A stretch of DNA of 64,000 nt from Hippophae tibetana. Lineage: Eukaryota; Streptophyta; Magnoliopsida; Rosales; Elaeagnaceae. Under the pieces are notes generated by a model, which was not told the origin of the DNA, did no database searches, and saw only the letters and a program-made list of their open reading frames with translations. Below are positions 12,411 through 24,700 of this stretch, piece after piece; the stretch's first letter is position 1; the number at the start of each line of letters is the position of its first letter. The DNA lies in NCBI GenBank assembly GCA_037013495.1, contig CM072801.1, positions 19,031,001 through 19,095,000 on the forward strand. The letters run 5' to 3'. Made by a program: the position numbers and the translations under genes.

Positions 12411-12965
12411 TGTTAAGAAATTTGGATAAAATGGTATAATCACAAATTCCCCCTCCCAAGATCTTCCTTAGTAGAATATCAAATAACAGAGAAATAGATA
12501 ATACACAACACAAGAATTATAGTGGAAACTCCAAATTAGAGAAAAACCACTTTCGTTGTCAAAAGACAACCAGAGAAAAATTCACTATATGGAAAATTGT
12601 TACAACCACACTCTTAGTAATTTTCTCACACACCCAAAAGACAAGAGCAACTACAAGCCCAAGAGAATTTTTCCACAAAATTCTCTCACTCAAGAACTTC
12701 TTATACAAGTTTTTCTCTATTTTTGGGATGATTAACAATGAAGAAATGAAGTCATATTTATAGCCTTCAAGTTCTCATTTCATATGCCAAACATTTCTTC
12801 ATTCAACAAAATTAGGCTACCTAATTTTCCTATTCTTTATTCAAACAAGGTTAGGCACCTCCATCTTTGACAATATGGTAAGCCACCTTTCATGAATTTT
12901 CTTCTAAATTAGGCACCTCCTATTTTGACTAACAAACCTAATATTATTTTTAATCAATCATAACA
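12411..12965 (-). repeat. LTR (5' LTR of the gag-only copia)
   Basis: Same 555-bp unit as 10649-11203, with TG...CA ends. It is followed by the target duplication cgccc at 12966-12970. Confidence 0.95.
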
Positions 12966-12970
12966 CGCCC

Positions 12971-13693
12971 ATTAATGGCTTCCTTCGTAGCCTTGAAACT
13001 CTTATGAGATCCTACACAAATGTTTTTTTTTAAATCACTTACTTAGTAGAATAGGTTGCTCATCGGATTAAAACCATAGAATTTGATTAAAAGAGAACAT
13101 TAACATCAAATCCATTACTTGATTAAAATAGAACATTAACATCGATTATCTAAACTTGTGATTCGCTTAGTAGTTTGACGATAAAACTCATGCCTCCTTC
13201 TTTTTAAGTCATATATTTGAATCACACAAAAATATTATTTAGTCTAAAAAATATATATATCTCGACTTGTTAGTTAATTCCAATTCCTATAAGTATCTGC
13301 AATATTGCTCTCCAAAGACCCAAGTAACAGAGTTAATGATTCTCTCAGCCCATTTCCTGGCCTAACTGATGACAATATGATCATTTGTAAATGGTACTAC
13401 CTTAGTATATGTTATATCTGCATAACAATCACTTTCCACCCAGGACAAGATCTACAAGTACAAATGCGAATAGTTCATGCAGAGGAAAACGACTTTAGAT
13501 GCTTTGGTGCAACGGCATGACTAGCATGTTTTTATCTTTTGAAGCAATTAATTCATGTCACCTAGTCACCTAGACACATCGCTTAAACATATTATAGTAA
13601 AAGATGACACAAATTACTCATAAGATCCACAAACCAATAGCATTACCAAAATTATGTAGAGGCCATATCAGAAGTCATGCTTAAGGAACGGAG
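12971..13693. other. Spacer with possible exon-like fragments
   Basis: On the minus strand a possible acceptor (tttgtgtag) near 13010 is followed by open sequence up to the retrotransposon edge at 12966. On the plus strand 13443-13520 is open after a cacccag. I recognise neither product. They may be relics of one interrupted gene or chance. Confidence 0.25.
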
Positions 13694-14049
13694 TGATGAT
13701 GATGAAATGTAGTTAGAAGCTCGGCCAATTAGTGTGCAACTAGTGGATTGACAATAGCGAGATCAAGAAGACTACAATGCTTAGAAAATGTGTAGTTTAT
13801 AAGAAAGTATGGCTTTGTGAGAAAAGCTCAAATGAGAGTTAAACACTTGAACATTTTCAGTTTTTCTGTTATGCCTACCTTAGTCCATAAACAGTGGGCA
13901 AAGCTTTCATTGTAAAGGTGTGTGTAGAAAAGAGAGAAAATATGTTATTGTTCACTAAGAAGAGTCTGGGTATTCATTCAATGGATGTTAATCAAGAATT
14001 CAACTATTCAATAATTCAACAATTTCTTATTAAGTCAATAAAAGTTACA
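13694..14049 (+). repeat. 5' LTR of the old copia element
   Basis: Starts tgatgatg and ends aaaagttaca, next to the tRNA-iMet primer site. It is about 75 bases longer than the 3' LTR because of indels near both ends. Confidence 0.78.
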
Positions 14050-14061
14050 TGGTATCAGAGC
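14050..14061 (+). promoter_or_regulatory. Primer-binding site (initiator tRNA-Met)
   Basis: tggtatcagagc begins at the base after the LTR terminus, as in plant copia elements. Confidence 0.9.
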
Positions 14062-14089
14062 TTTAAGCTAATGCAGATTGAAGAAGAAT

Positions 14090-15480
14090 GGAAAACCAAG
14101 AAAAAAATGTAAACAAAAGAGTAATAGATCAAAAGACTAATCTCAATCAAAGAATGTTGAATCAAAGAATAACAGAGTTTGAGTTGATCACATTTCATAA
14201 TCATGTAGCTTCTATCAAATTAGATAAAGAAAATTATTATGTGTGGAAGAAGTAAATAAAGAGAATCCTTAAGAAGGCTACGTAGATTGAACTATCAAAT
14301 GGCAAAAGAAATTTGATGTGAACAGTGTGGTGAATCTTGAAGGGGAAAAAATTTAGTTACGCCAAGATTAAATGATAAGGTCTTGGCTAGTTAGTGTGAT
14401 GCTTGATGAATTTGTGAAGAAAGTGTCAAATTGTGATACAAGTTGTGAGAAAAGGTTGTCTCGAGGGATATTTCTTATCACACTCTAGGGCTAAAGTGAT
14501 CTGATTTAAAGATGAAATGAGCTCTATTAAGAAGGATGGGAAGACTATTAGTGAATATGTGGAACGTGTTCAATCTTTGTCATCTCAATTAACAACTACA
14601 TGGTGTATTGTGTTTGAAGACATGATGGGGTATGACTCAATGGTAGCTAATGTTCAAGAAGGCTATGTAACATTGCAAAAAGTCTTGCATAAGCTTCTAA
14701 ACCATGAGAACATACTTGAAAGAAGAAATTTTGTTGTTTCTTTGTTGTCTAATGCTAATCTTATTACATGACTTGTGCTTCAACAACCAATATGACACAC
14801 CCAACTCCTATACCTTCATTTGACATGGTGAGTTCAGTGAACATATCACATATGATAGTTCCTCATTGATTTTAGACCATGCTATCACAAACCACTCAAT
14901 ATTTATATCCTAACCAACCACCATACACTCATCAACCCTCGTATTCTTCTTCACCTATATCCCAACCTCAAATGTTGGTTGGTACCTTTCATCAAAATCT
15001 TAACTCCTATTCTAGACCAACTGGATTTCACAACTCCCAGAATTACAATAGAGGGAAAGGAAGGAAATTTCCAAATTCAAGGCCTCAATGTCAGATATGT
15101 AGTAGAATGGACCTATGCAAATAAATGTTGAAATAGGTTTGACAATAATTTCTCTTCTTTCAATAGTCAAATTCACAACCTTATCAACAAGGCCAAATGT
15201 TTTAGAATCAACCTCAACAAGTACTACAATCAAAAAATCCACAGTTTGTCCCAAAACCTAGACATGTGAATTCTCAAAGCCCTGCTCATGTGCCACAAGC
15301 TTACAACACCACCATATATCCCAATGTTAATCAACCCCGGGCACAATTTTCTGTTATGGGTTCATATACACAACCTATTAATAGGCAACATGCAATGGAA
15401 AGTAAAATAGAAAACAAATACAGAGGGCTTATGGAAATATTAATGTACATTTTTTATTCAGTAAAATTAAGAAAAAGTCT
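14090..15480 (+). pseudogene. Copia gag remnant
   Basis: Broken frames encode a Gag helix-rich part (14517-14771, with KTISEYVERVQSLSSQL) and a Gln/Pro/Tyr-rich tail (14879-15124) ending in the first two cysteines of a zinc knuckle, CQIC. Many stops separate the parts. It belongs to the copia element whose LTR starts at 13694. Confidence 0.75.
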
Positions 15481-18400
15481 CTGAAAAAAACCAAGCATTC
15501 GAGAAGCTTGGAACTCTCCCAAAGAACAAAGCTCAATAAATCAATCAATGCCTCTAACACAACCCACATGCTTCTTATAACCACTTTCCCACACCCCTCA
15601 TGCTTCTTATAACCATTTTCCCACACCCCTCATAACAGAATCATAAAACCAATTCTAACATAGTTACATTTCAGCCCGCATGCCTATGTTTTACCCATAT
15701 CTTTTCTCTTAGAATAAGTAAAATGAACTTATGACTTACACTATCCCGCCCAAACATTCACTTTGTCCTCGAGGTGAAATGCAAGAAACTATTTTTGAAT
15801 CATGTAGAAATCCTCTCAAGTCGCTTAAAAGCTGAGAAAGATTTCCATTTGAGTAGTACCTCCACATCACAAGGTTGGCCATGAACCATGGGGCGCAATC
15901 CTAATTACAAATCTAGCTCCACCAACATTTCAAACTCTAAATTTAACTAGGGAGGAAGTATTGAGGAAGAATTAGTTACACCATGAGCTTGTCACAATTG
16001 TCAAACATGGAAAATAGGATGTAAGAAGCTAAAGAAGGAGTTCCAACCTATACACAACCTTACAAATGCGTTGGAGTATACTAAAAGGAACATAGAAACG
16101 AGCGGCAAATTTCTCATATTTGCATCGAGCTACAAGAGTTGCTTGTAAGGCCTCAGCTTCAAGAACACTAAGTCTCTTTCAGCAAACTCCTCATGGTGTC
16201 TTTTACAATCAACTTGTAATTTCATCTTTTGTTGAGCTTGTAACAAATGCATGTGCAGATCATCTAAGATAGCATCAAGATCCTCCAAAAATTGATCAAC
16301 CAATGAAACTAAAGTTTACCATGCTCATAACGAATGAGATAAGGATGATCATGGCCATACATAGCTCGAAAAGGAGTACATTGAGTAGAAGAATGAAACG
16401 AAATGTTGTACCAATATTTTGCCCAAGACAACTAGCAAACCCAAGTACTAGGCTTTTTTGATATAGAACATTACAAATAAGTTTCAAGACAACGAATGAC
16501 AACCTTAATTTGTCCATTGGATTGAGTATGATACGTTGTGCTATGCTTGAGGGTAGGGCCCTCTAACTTGAACAATTCATTCCAAAAATGGCTCAAGAAC
16601 ACTCTATCTTGATCTGAAATAATGGACTAAAGGATACCATAAAGTCTAACAATCTCCTTAACAAAAGCTCCAACCAGTGTCATAGCAATAAAGGGATGTT
16701 TCAAAACCTATAAAATATGCATATTCACTTAACCTATCCACCAATATGAGTATAGTATCCACCCCTATAGAAATGAGTAGTCCTTCAATGAAATCAATAG
16801 TAACTTTATCCTAAAATTGAGCAATAAGAGGAATAGGATGTAGAAACCAAGCAAGTGTAGTGGACAAATGCTTATTCTACTGAAAAACAGTGGAATTTTG
16901 CACATAATTGATATATCCTTATGCAAGTCAACCCAATACAACTCTGCTACAATACGTTGATGAGTTTTTGTCTCGTCATAATGGCCTCCACTTGGGGAAT
17001 TGTGAAACTCGTCAATGAGATTGCCCATTAACTTAGAAGTGCGTGGAATCACTAGACTGCTTTTATAATATAAAACTCCATACTTTACTAAAAATCCCAC
17101 ATATGGATTACCAAAGTGATGTCTTCTAGTAATTTCTTAAGAAATTCATCCTCAATTAATTCAGTTTGTAATGTATTCCAATGTTGCCATTGAGGAATTG
17201 TCAACATCGAACTCCACCTATTTAGGGATGTGTGAGAGTGCATCAACCACCTATTTCTCGTTCCACTTCGATATTGTATATCAAAATTATACCCAATGAA
17301 TTATGTAATCCATTTTTGATATTGAGTTTTCACAATACATTGCTCTAAAAGGAACTTCAAACTTTGTCGATCAGTCCTCACCACAAAACGTTTGCCAAGT
17401 AAATATGGTCTCTACTTCATTACAATGAACATTATTGCCATCAAATTCTTTTTCATAAATTGATTTCAAATGAGCTTGTCATCCCAATTTGGCTAAAAAA
17501 TGTGATAGGTCATTGACCCTACAAAAGCACTTCCTCTAACCCAAAAGCATGTCTCAATAATGAAAGGTTGTGTGAAATCAAGCATGCCTCCACAATCCAT
17601 CCAAACTTATCTTTTTAAAGTTGTTCAGTCAATGCCAAAGCATTTCGAGCATACCCAACAACAAAATTTCTATAATAACCTGAGAAACGCAAGAATCCTC
17701 ATAGTTCCCTTAAATTGATAAGTGATGAAATGATGGCCTACATTTTTCTTAGATCAGCTACCACACTTTCAGAAATGACATGCCCAAGATAAGTCACTTA
17801 TGTTTTTTCAAACTCACACTTCTTACGGTTGGCATACAAATTGTTCTTATATAAAACATCAAAAACATATGCCAAATGCGATTGGTGTGCTTCCTCATTA
17901 GCACAATAAATCAAAATATCACCAAAAAAGACCAAATAAAATTTTTGAGATGTGGCCGAAACACATCATTCATAAGTGATTGAAACATTGCTGAAGTGTT
18001 GGTGAGTCCAAAAGGTATCATAAGGAACTCATAATGATCATCATGAGTTCTAAAGGCCGTCTTAGGGACATCCTTATCTTTAACTCTAATTTGATGGTAT
18101 CTTGACTTCAAATTATACTTTAAAAAATTCGAGTACCATTTAATTCATCAAGGAGCTCATCAATAACAGGAATGTGATACTTATCTATTAATATAACTTT
18201 GTTAAGAGCACTGTAATCTATGCAAAAATGCCATGATCCATTCTTTTTCTTGACTAATAATATAGGGCATGAAAATAGAATGTTATTGACTCGTATAATG
18301 CCAATTATGAACATTTCTTTGATTAGCTGTTTGATCTCATCCTTTTGAACATTAGGATATCGATAAGGACTTACGCTTATCGTGGGCTTCCCTCCTTTAA

Positions 18401-19860
18401 CAAAACAGAATGCTCTTGTCCACATCAAAAAGGTACACCAAATAGCATGTTAAAAATGACCTCATGTTCATCTAGAATTTGGTGAAGAACTGTGGCACAC
18501 AATCCATTACTTCATTTGGTAAATCCATTTGATAAACTCAGCCAAAATTCTAGAACCCTTATGTTTAATAGTCATTGTCATTACTTTTAATGATACCAAA
18601 GTTTTGCCCAAAGAAGGATCACTATGCGAAGTAATCATCTCTTTTCCCAAACCCAACTTCATCACCTGAGTTTTCCAGTTTGTGTGAGTCATTCCCTATG
18701 TTTCAAGTCATTGGATGCCCAAAATCACATCTGAAATTCCCAAACCCAAAGGCAAAAATTCATCAACAATATTAATACCTTGTAAATGTAGAATTATCCC
18801 TCGACATATTCCTTCTCTACGGATAGAATTTCCAGTGCCATAGTCACCCTCATACACATCTATTTTAGAAATGGGTAGTTGCAATTTTTTAACCAACTTA
18901 GAAGAAATAAAATTATGTACCGCACCTGGGTCAATAAGCATCACCACTTCTTGCTCACCTATTATCCCTTTCAGCTTCATGGTCATTTATCAGACCCACC
19001 ACAGAATTTAGAGACACTTCCACCACTTAGTCAATTCCAGTCGTTTCTAAATCTGGTTCTAACTCATTCAACTACTCAAATTCCATTATTCCTTCTTCTT
19101 CTTTATCATGGATCAACAATACATTTAATTATTTCTTCTTACTCTGATGGCTAATTCCCCACTTATCATTACACACTATAACAGAAACCATGTTCTCATT
19201 TCTTCTGCAATTTAGAGTAAGATAACTTTCGCACATCCCCATATGGCAAGTGTTTCTCTTCAATCTTTTCGGCCAAATACATGGATCAATCCAAGTTGAT
19301 AGGATCCATTATTCTCACTTCCACCCCTTATCTCTTGTCCATCTCGTTGGTCAAATTTCCCAAAGAAACCTGGTTTGAGATATTTCCAACGATATCAATA
19401 GCTCGATGAATCTTCACTATTAATCTTACACACTTCCTTTCTACCTCAGCACCAAACATTGCTTGTGGAGTGACCCGAATTGCAATGATTGAATTTCTTT
19501 CAAAATTGATAGCTTCATCTCCTTCCATAACACAAATGTTCTATTCTTGTTTTCCCACTAGTACCAGAGTAATGCCTCACCATTAAAACATTTCACAACC
19601 ACCTCAATTTTCTCTTCATTAGTGAATCGATGAAAAAAAAGTATTGTCCAGCCATCAAAATTCACCTATCAGGATTGGTTCCATCAAACACCGACATCTC
19701 AAGTTTTCTGAATTAAAAATCTTGGCACAAACCTCAAAAATGATGGTGCCACCAATTCCTTATGAATCCCCTATCATTGGTGTGTTTGTCAAATCTTCTA
19801 TTGCTTTTCCTGTGGACAAAGATACTCTACTAGAAGTATCTTCTTAAAGTTTAATAAGCT
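15480..19860 (-). mobile_element. Ty3/gypsy chromovirus-like remnant inserted in the copia element
   Basis: Read on the minus strand, the order is gag fragments (about 19850-19000), aspartic protease (18986-18708, with a VMLIDPGAVHNFIS active-site region where the usual DTGA/DSGA reads DPGA), RT (18428-17700), RNase H and integrase zinc-binding region (about 17100-16300). A C-terminal stretch near 15790-15750 reads FHLEDKV, as at the end of chromovirus pol. RT motifs include KKKNGSWHFCIDYSALNK and YHQIRVKDKDVPKTAF. The catalytic region near 17935 reads FFGDILIYC, so the first Asp of the usual FFDD is lost. PR-RT-RH-INT order marks gypsy. I see no paired LTRs, so the remnant is truncated. Confidence 0.85.
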
Positions 19861-19869
19861 TATCAAAAC

Positions 19870-21060
19870 ACTTATTAATGCTCTGTAATATCAAGTTATT
19901 ATCTCTATTGCTTTTTAGCAACAAGTGGGTGCTTAGACAATTAGACATTAATAAAACATTTCTTAATGGCATACTTCATAAGAATGTGTTTATGAGGTAA
20001 TCAACTAGGTTTACTGATAAAATCCATCTTGACAATGTGGGTAAATTGAAAAAATCTTTGTATGGGTTTAAACAAGTTACCAAAACATGGTTTGATACTA
20101 TCTAAAGTTGTACTCAAAGTAGGTTTTATTAAGGCTAAATTAGGTTTTATCAAGACTAAATTAGATGACTCTTTTTCTAATGGTTGTTTCTACTCATAGA
20201 ATTTTTATCATTGTTTATGTTGATGATTCAATGAATCTAATGTTAGCAAAGTCAATATCATGTCATCTTTTCTCTAAAAGATATAGGAGAAGTTCATTAA
20301 TTTTTAGGTATTGGGATATCATCACTAACTAATCAACATCTCTTACTCAAATAGTCCAAATACTTAAAATAATATTTGGGAGAAAGCTTATATGACTAAT
20401 ATTATTCCTTCTATTACACTTATGGTAATTTTTCCAATCATGCCTTTATAGGAATCCTTTTGGAGAGAAGCACTGTGAGGGTTATCCAATGTCACAATAA
20501 CAAGGCATGTTATTGCCTTTGTTGTGAACAAGGTTTCGTAGTATACAAGTCAACCTAAAGTCACTTATTAGAAGTGTTATAAAAAGGATCTTGAGGTCCT
20601 TCCATGGTACCATTAATCATAGGCTAGAGTTTCAACCTTCCACAACTTTGCATATTAATGGTTTTTTATACACTATAAGTTCCACCTCTAGGTTATGTAT
20701 ATATCTTGGTGCCAATCTAGTTATATAGTTTGAAAAAAAAACAAACCACAATATCTAAGTGAAATGTTGAGGTTGAATATGCCTTGCAAGTGCAACTACC
20801 AAAATTATATGGCTACAATCTAACTACTCACTTCCATCCCTTAAATTTCAATCTTATGGTGTGATAGCATTAATGTAGTGACTTTAACAACTAATCCTAT
20901 TTTACACTCCGAAACCAAACATATTGAACTTGATTGACACTTTATCGAAGATAAAGTTCTTTAGAAGCGACTAAGTTTTCAACATATGACTTCCTATGAT
21001 CAAATGATCAGAGAGACGATATACTAACCAAATACTGACCAAATCTCTATCCCCAGAGCC
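19870..21060 (+). pseudogene. Copia RT/RNase H remnant
   Basis: Short in-frame islands match copia RT and RNase H: QLDINKTFLNG near 19940, KLKKSLYGFKQ near 20045, a YVDDS near 20216 and an end region near 20910-21060. Stops and indels are everywhere. It is the 3' half of the element whose gag is at 14090-15480. Confidence 0.7.
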
Positions 21061-21110
21061 TTTCAGTTTCTAAGAAGCAAACTTAGTGAAGTCATATTTG
21101 AGAAAAGGAG

Positions 21111-21392
21111 TGATGATTGCCAAGCTAGCAAGATCAAGAAGAGTAAAACGCTTAGAAAATGGGTGTGGTTTATAAGTTTGGCTTTGTGAGAAGAGCTTGA
21201 ATGAGAGGTGGACACCTGTACATCTTCAATTTTCTATTACACCTAACTTAGTCTATAAATAGTAGGCAAAGCTTTCATCGTAAAGATGTGCAGAAAAGAG
21301 AGAAAACATTATTGTACAATAGGTCCGAGTATTCATTCAATTTGTGTTAATCAAGAATTCAACAATTTCTCATTAAGTCAAGAAAAATTACA
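21111..21392 (+). repeat. 3' LTR of the old copia element
   Basis: Starts tgatgattgcc after a purine tract and ends aaaaattaca. It aligns with the 5' LTR from 13694 with several indels. Confidence 0.78.
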
Positions 21393-21749
21393 AATGAATG
21401 CTAGAGACTAAGCCATAAACAAGATCTTCCATTCATATATTACGTTGCCAGAGGCAATATAAGTAATTGGGGCCAAACTATTTCTCATATACAATTACAT
21501 CTCAACCAACTGTTTATAGCACCCAAGGAAACAAGCAAATAAAATAATAAACCACATATAATGCATACCATACATGTTTGGGGCCAAGTTTAACTACCGT
21601 ATGGCATGACAGCCAACTGCTGCTCTATTTAAGTGGCAGAACACATCAGGTCATAGACTATATAACTGAGCAACAGGAAAGTACAGTCTAGTTTTGTAAT
21701 AATCTATAATAAAAATCCCTCGGGTAACTCATAGTGAAGACAATGCCCT

Positions 21750-24700
21750 TCATGATTTCTCAGAAACCTGCAAACACAAAACATATCAATATGGTTTTTA
21801 AATAAAACGAAAACCAATGAATAACTTTGGTAACATTAGCTTGAAAACATGACATTCAAGAAGTAAAACCATGTCTTCCTTTGTAGAAAATAACACATGG
21901 AGTAAAGGAGAGTTAAATAGCATAGTTCACTGATATTAAAAAAATATAAACAAAAAGAAGTTTAAAAAAAACATTGGACTAATAAAATTAAGACGAAAAA
22001 GGGTAAAACCTAGGACCATCCGTCCATGGGACCAACTTCAAAACCACATAAGAAGCATTCCTCACAAAGTTGAAAACCAAACTGTACCTGATTAAGTGGA
22101 TTGTCTGGAGATTTCTTCCACAATTTCCATATCATATCCTTGTATTGAGTGTGAGTAAGACCGGGTTTCTCCTCCTTCAGCCTAGGTAGCTCAGCTTCTT
22201 CAAAGGCCTATAAGCATTACAAGAATTTAACACAACAAAAGCACATGAAGAAAAAATGTCCATCTATCAGATGAAACTAAAAGGCTAAAAGAAAAAGGAT
22301 ACTTGATCATTAGCTTGTGCTGAATAAGCCCTTTCAGGAATTTCATAAAAAATCTTTGTTCAAAATAGGAATAGTTGTTATTGAAAAACTACCACCTCCA
22401 ATATTTTTCTAATGGGATGTAATAATATAAAAAAGTAGTAAGGACAGACGCCAGAAAATTTACTGCACATGTGACGAGATGATGTAAAATGCAAATATTT
22501 TACGCAAGCATCATGAAGAAAAATGGAAATAAAATCACAAATTTAAGATTTACAAAGCTACATAATGTTCCTGTCTTCATTTGGATAACCAATTTAAAAT
22601 TGCCAGCATAATATAAGGTGGAGTACGAACTCTTACCAAAATAATGATTTCCAAGAAGAAGAAGAAGAAAGAAGTGTACTAACAGAGGAAGTAGAGGAGC
22701 ACAAGAAAATCAACAAACCCCACCTCACAATGAAAACCTAACAATTGCAATCAGATAAGGAAGAAGTAACAACCAAAGTGAAAATGGAGATAGAGTTGGA
22801 GCAGCGTATGAAGCTACAGTGGGTAAGTTACACAAAATGAAGAAGAATATGGTTTCTTGCTCCTAATACATAACGGCTTGAAATGTCACCATCTGATACT
22901 TAAAGCTGTAACACTACAAGCAAACCTCTTCCACCTCTAGTCGTGAATATAACTCTCTAAAAATGCAAACTCTTAGTTGGTAATATGGGTACTGTCATAT
23001 TTTCCTTCACAAATTTGCAGGTTGTATGCATAACTATATGAAAGTTTATAAAATATGGACTTAATTAACCTAGAGGAGGTGAATAGGTTTTTTTTATTTT
23101 TATCAATTTATAATTTAATAATCTAAACAGAGCAATCAATCATGAAATCGTGTGTAAGAATAAAGTACGGAAATAATATAATAACATATGATATTTTTAG
23201 GTTGAAACAACCTAAGCCACAACTATGACCTAAGAGAAAAACCACTTCTCCACCGAACTACCTAACTTTTCACTATGAAAATCAAATGTTCAAATACAAA
23301 CTCGGTCTTATGCTACCCTCCCTACGATACTACCCCAATGTACTTTACTTACGAACCTCTGCTTTGTTTTTATAGTTACTAATGTTAACATGAGCGGTTT
23401 TTAGACCAACGATCCAATGAGCTTCCAGCCAATTAGACACGTTCATGAATCAACTGCAAAAAGGGTTAGCATAAAAACACAAGTGCACGTGTGTGTTCTA
23501 GAATGGATTTAAGAATGAATAATCCTAACTAGATGATTCAAAATATATGTCAATTAAATCAAATCAACTACCAAATCCTAGAGCAAATATTACAATTGTC
23601 AAATCATTAAACTCCACTCATCAAGATAGTTGTTTCAAGAGCATAAGCATATCTGAATGATGCAATATAGGCTTGTTAGCACGAAAATTCAAGAACATGA
23701 AGAAGAAGGGTCAACAAAATAATCAAACCAACAAGGGGCAATCCAGTTGTTCAAATGACCGAAAGTCAAGAGAAATCAAGCCTCCTAACCTTGATGGTAA
23801 GAAAAGTAAACCCACTAGTCCTCAACGCTTTACTTGTGGGAGATTTGGTCATATTTTTACAAAATGTGCTAACAATAAAAAGAAGTTTGGACAAAACCTT
23901 TAATGCTACACTTAGTGACATAGAAAGTGAGCAAGATAATGTTAGTAACTCAGAAGATGATGACACTAATTATTGTGTCTTCACTGCAACTGCCAATTGA
24001 CACCAAGATAATTCTAAATTTAGCTCGGATGAAGAAAATAAAGAAGTAAACTCTACTCTTTTATTGTCGAAGTTTAATGCATCAAACTATGAGGAACTAT
24101 TCATGGATTGTCTAAGTGTTAGGGAAGAGAGAAATAAATTACTTGTGGAAGTAACCAAACTTAATGATATCATCAATGTTCAGAAAATAAATCTCTAACT
24201 TAAATAAAGATAAAAAGGAATTGTCCGAGCATATTGATGCCCTGAATCTAAGACTTGCAGAAACCACTGAGAAAAACAAAAAGTTTAGGCAAGAACTTAG
24301 TATTACTAAAAAGAAGGTGAGGAATTTGACCATTGGTGCTAAAAAATTAACCAAAGTCCTAGACTATGGAAAGCCACATGGAGATAAGAGACGTCTTGGA
24401 TACATAGATGAACAGTCAACACCTTCATCATCCAAAACTCAATTTGTAAAACCCATTGTTGCTTAAGTAGGGAAGGTAATTTCTACACCTTATCACTCTA
24501 AGCAAATTCAGTTTGTTTCCACCTGTCATCATTGTGGTAGGAAAGAACACATTAGACCTAAGTGTAGATTTCTTTATGCTTATGATTCTATCACAAGTAC
24601 AAATGTTTCTAGAACACCTCAAAAAATTTCAAAACGTAAAGTTTTTACTACAAGAACTACACAAAAAGAGGAACCCAAGAAACCAGTAACTCAAATGTCC

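Larger units (their letters stand above)
10649..12965 (-). mobile_element. Gag-only Ty1/copia element with intact LTRs (2317 bp)
   Basis: Two 555-bp direct repeats bound a 1207-bp interior. Read on the minus strand, the 5' LTR is 12411-12965. Two bases inside it is the primer-binding site tggtatcagagcc (12397-12409), complementary to initiator methionine tRNA. A purine-rich tract precedes the 3' LTR near 11204-11216. The flanks are caccc (10644-10648) and cgccc (12966-12970), a 5-bp target duplication with one change. The interior holds gag but no protease, integrase or RT, so the element depends on another copia for movement. The LTRs differ at about nine sites, all transitions, so insertion was recent. 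Confidence 0.93.
13694..21392 (+). mobile_element. Old Ty1/copia element with nested gypsy remnant
   Basis: The 5' LTR (13694-14049) and 3' LTR (21111-21392) share long blocks, including gagatcaagaag/agatcaagaag, aggcaaagctttcat and gttaatcaagaattcaac. The primer-binding site tggtatcagagc follows the 5' LTR directly at 14050-14061, and the purine tract gagaaaaggag precedes the 3' LTR. Gag remnants lie at 14090-15480 and RT/RNase H remnants at 19870-21060. Integrase is missing. The centre is occupied by an opposite-strand Ty3/gypsy remnant. No target duplication is evident, so one end may have been altered. Confidence 0.82.
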
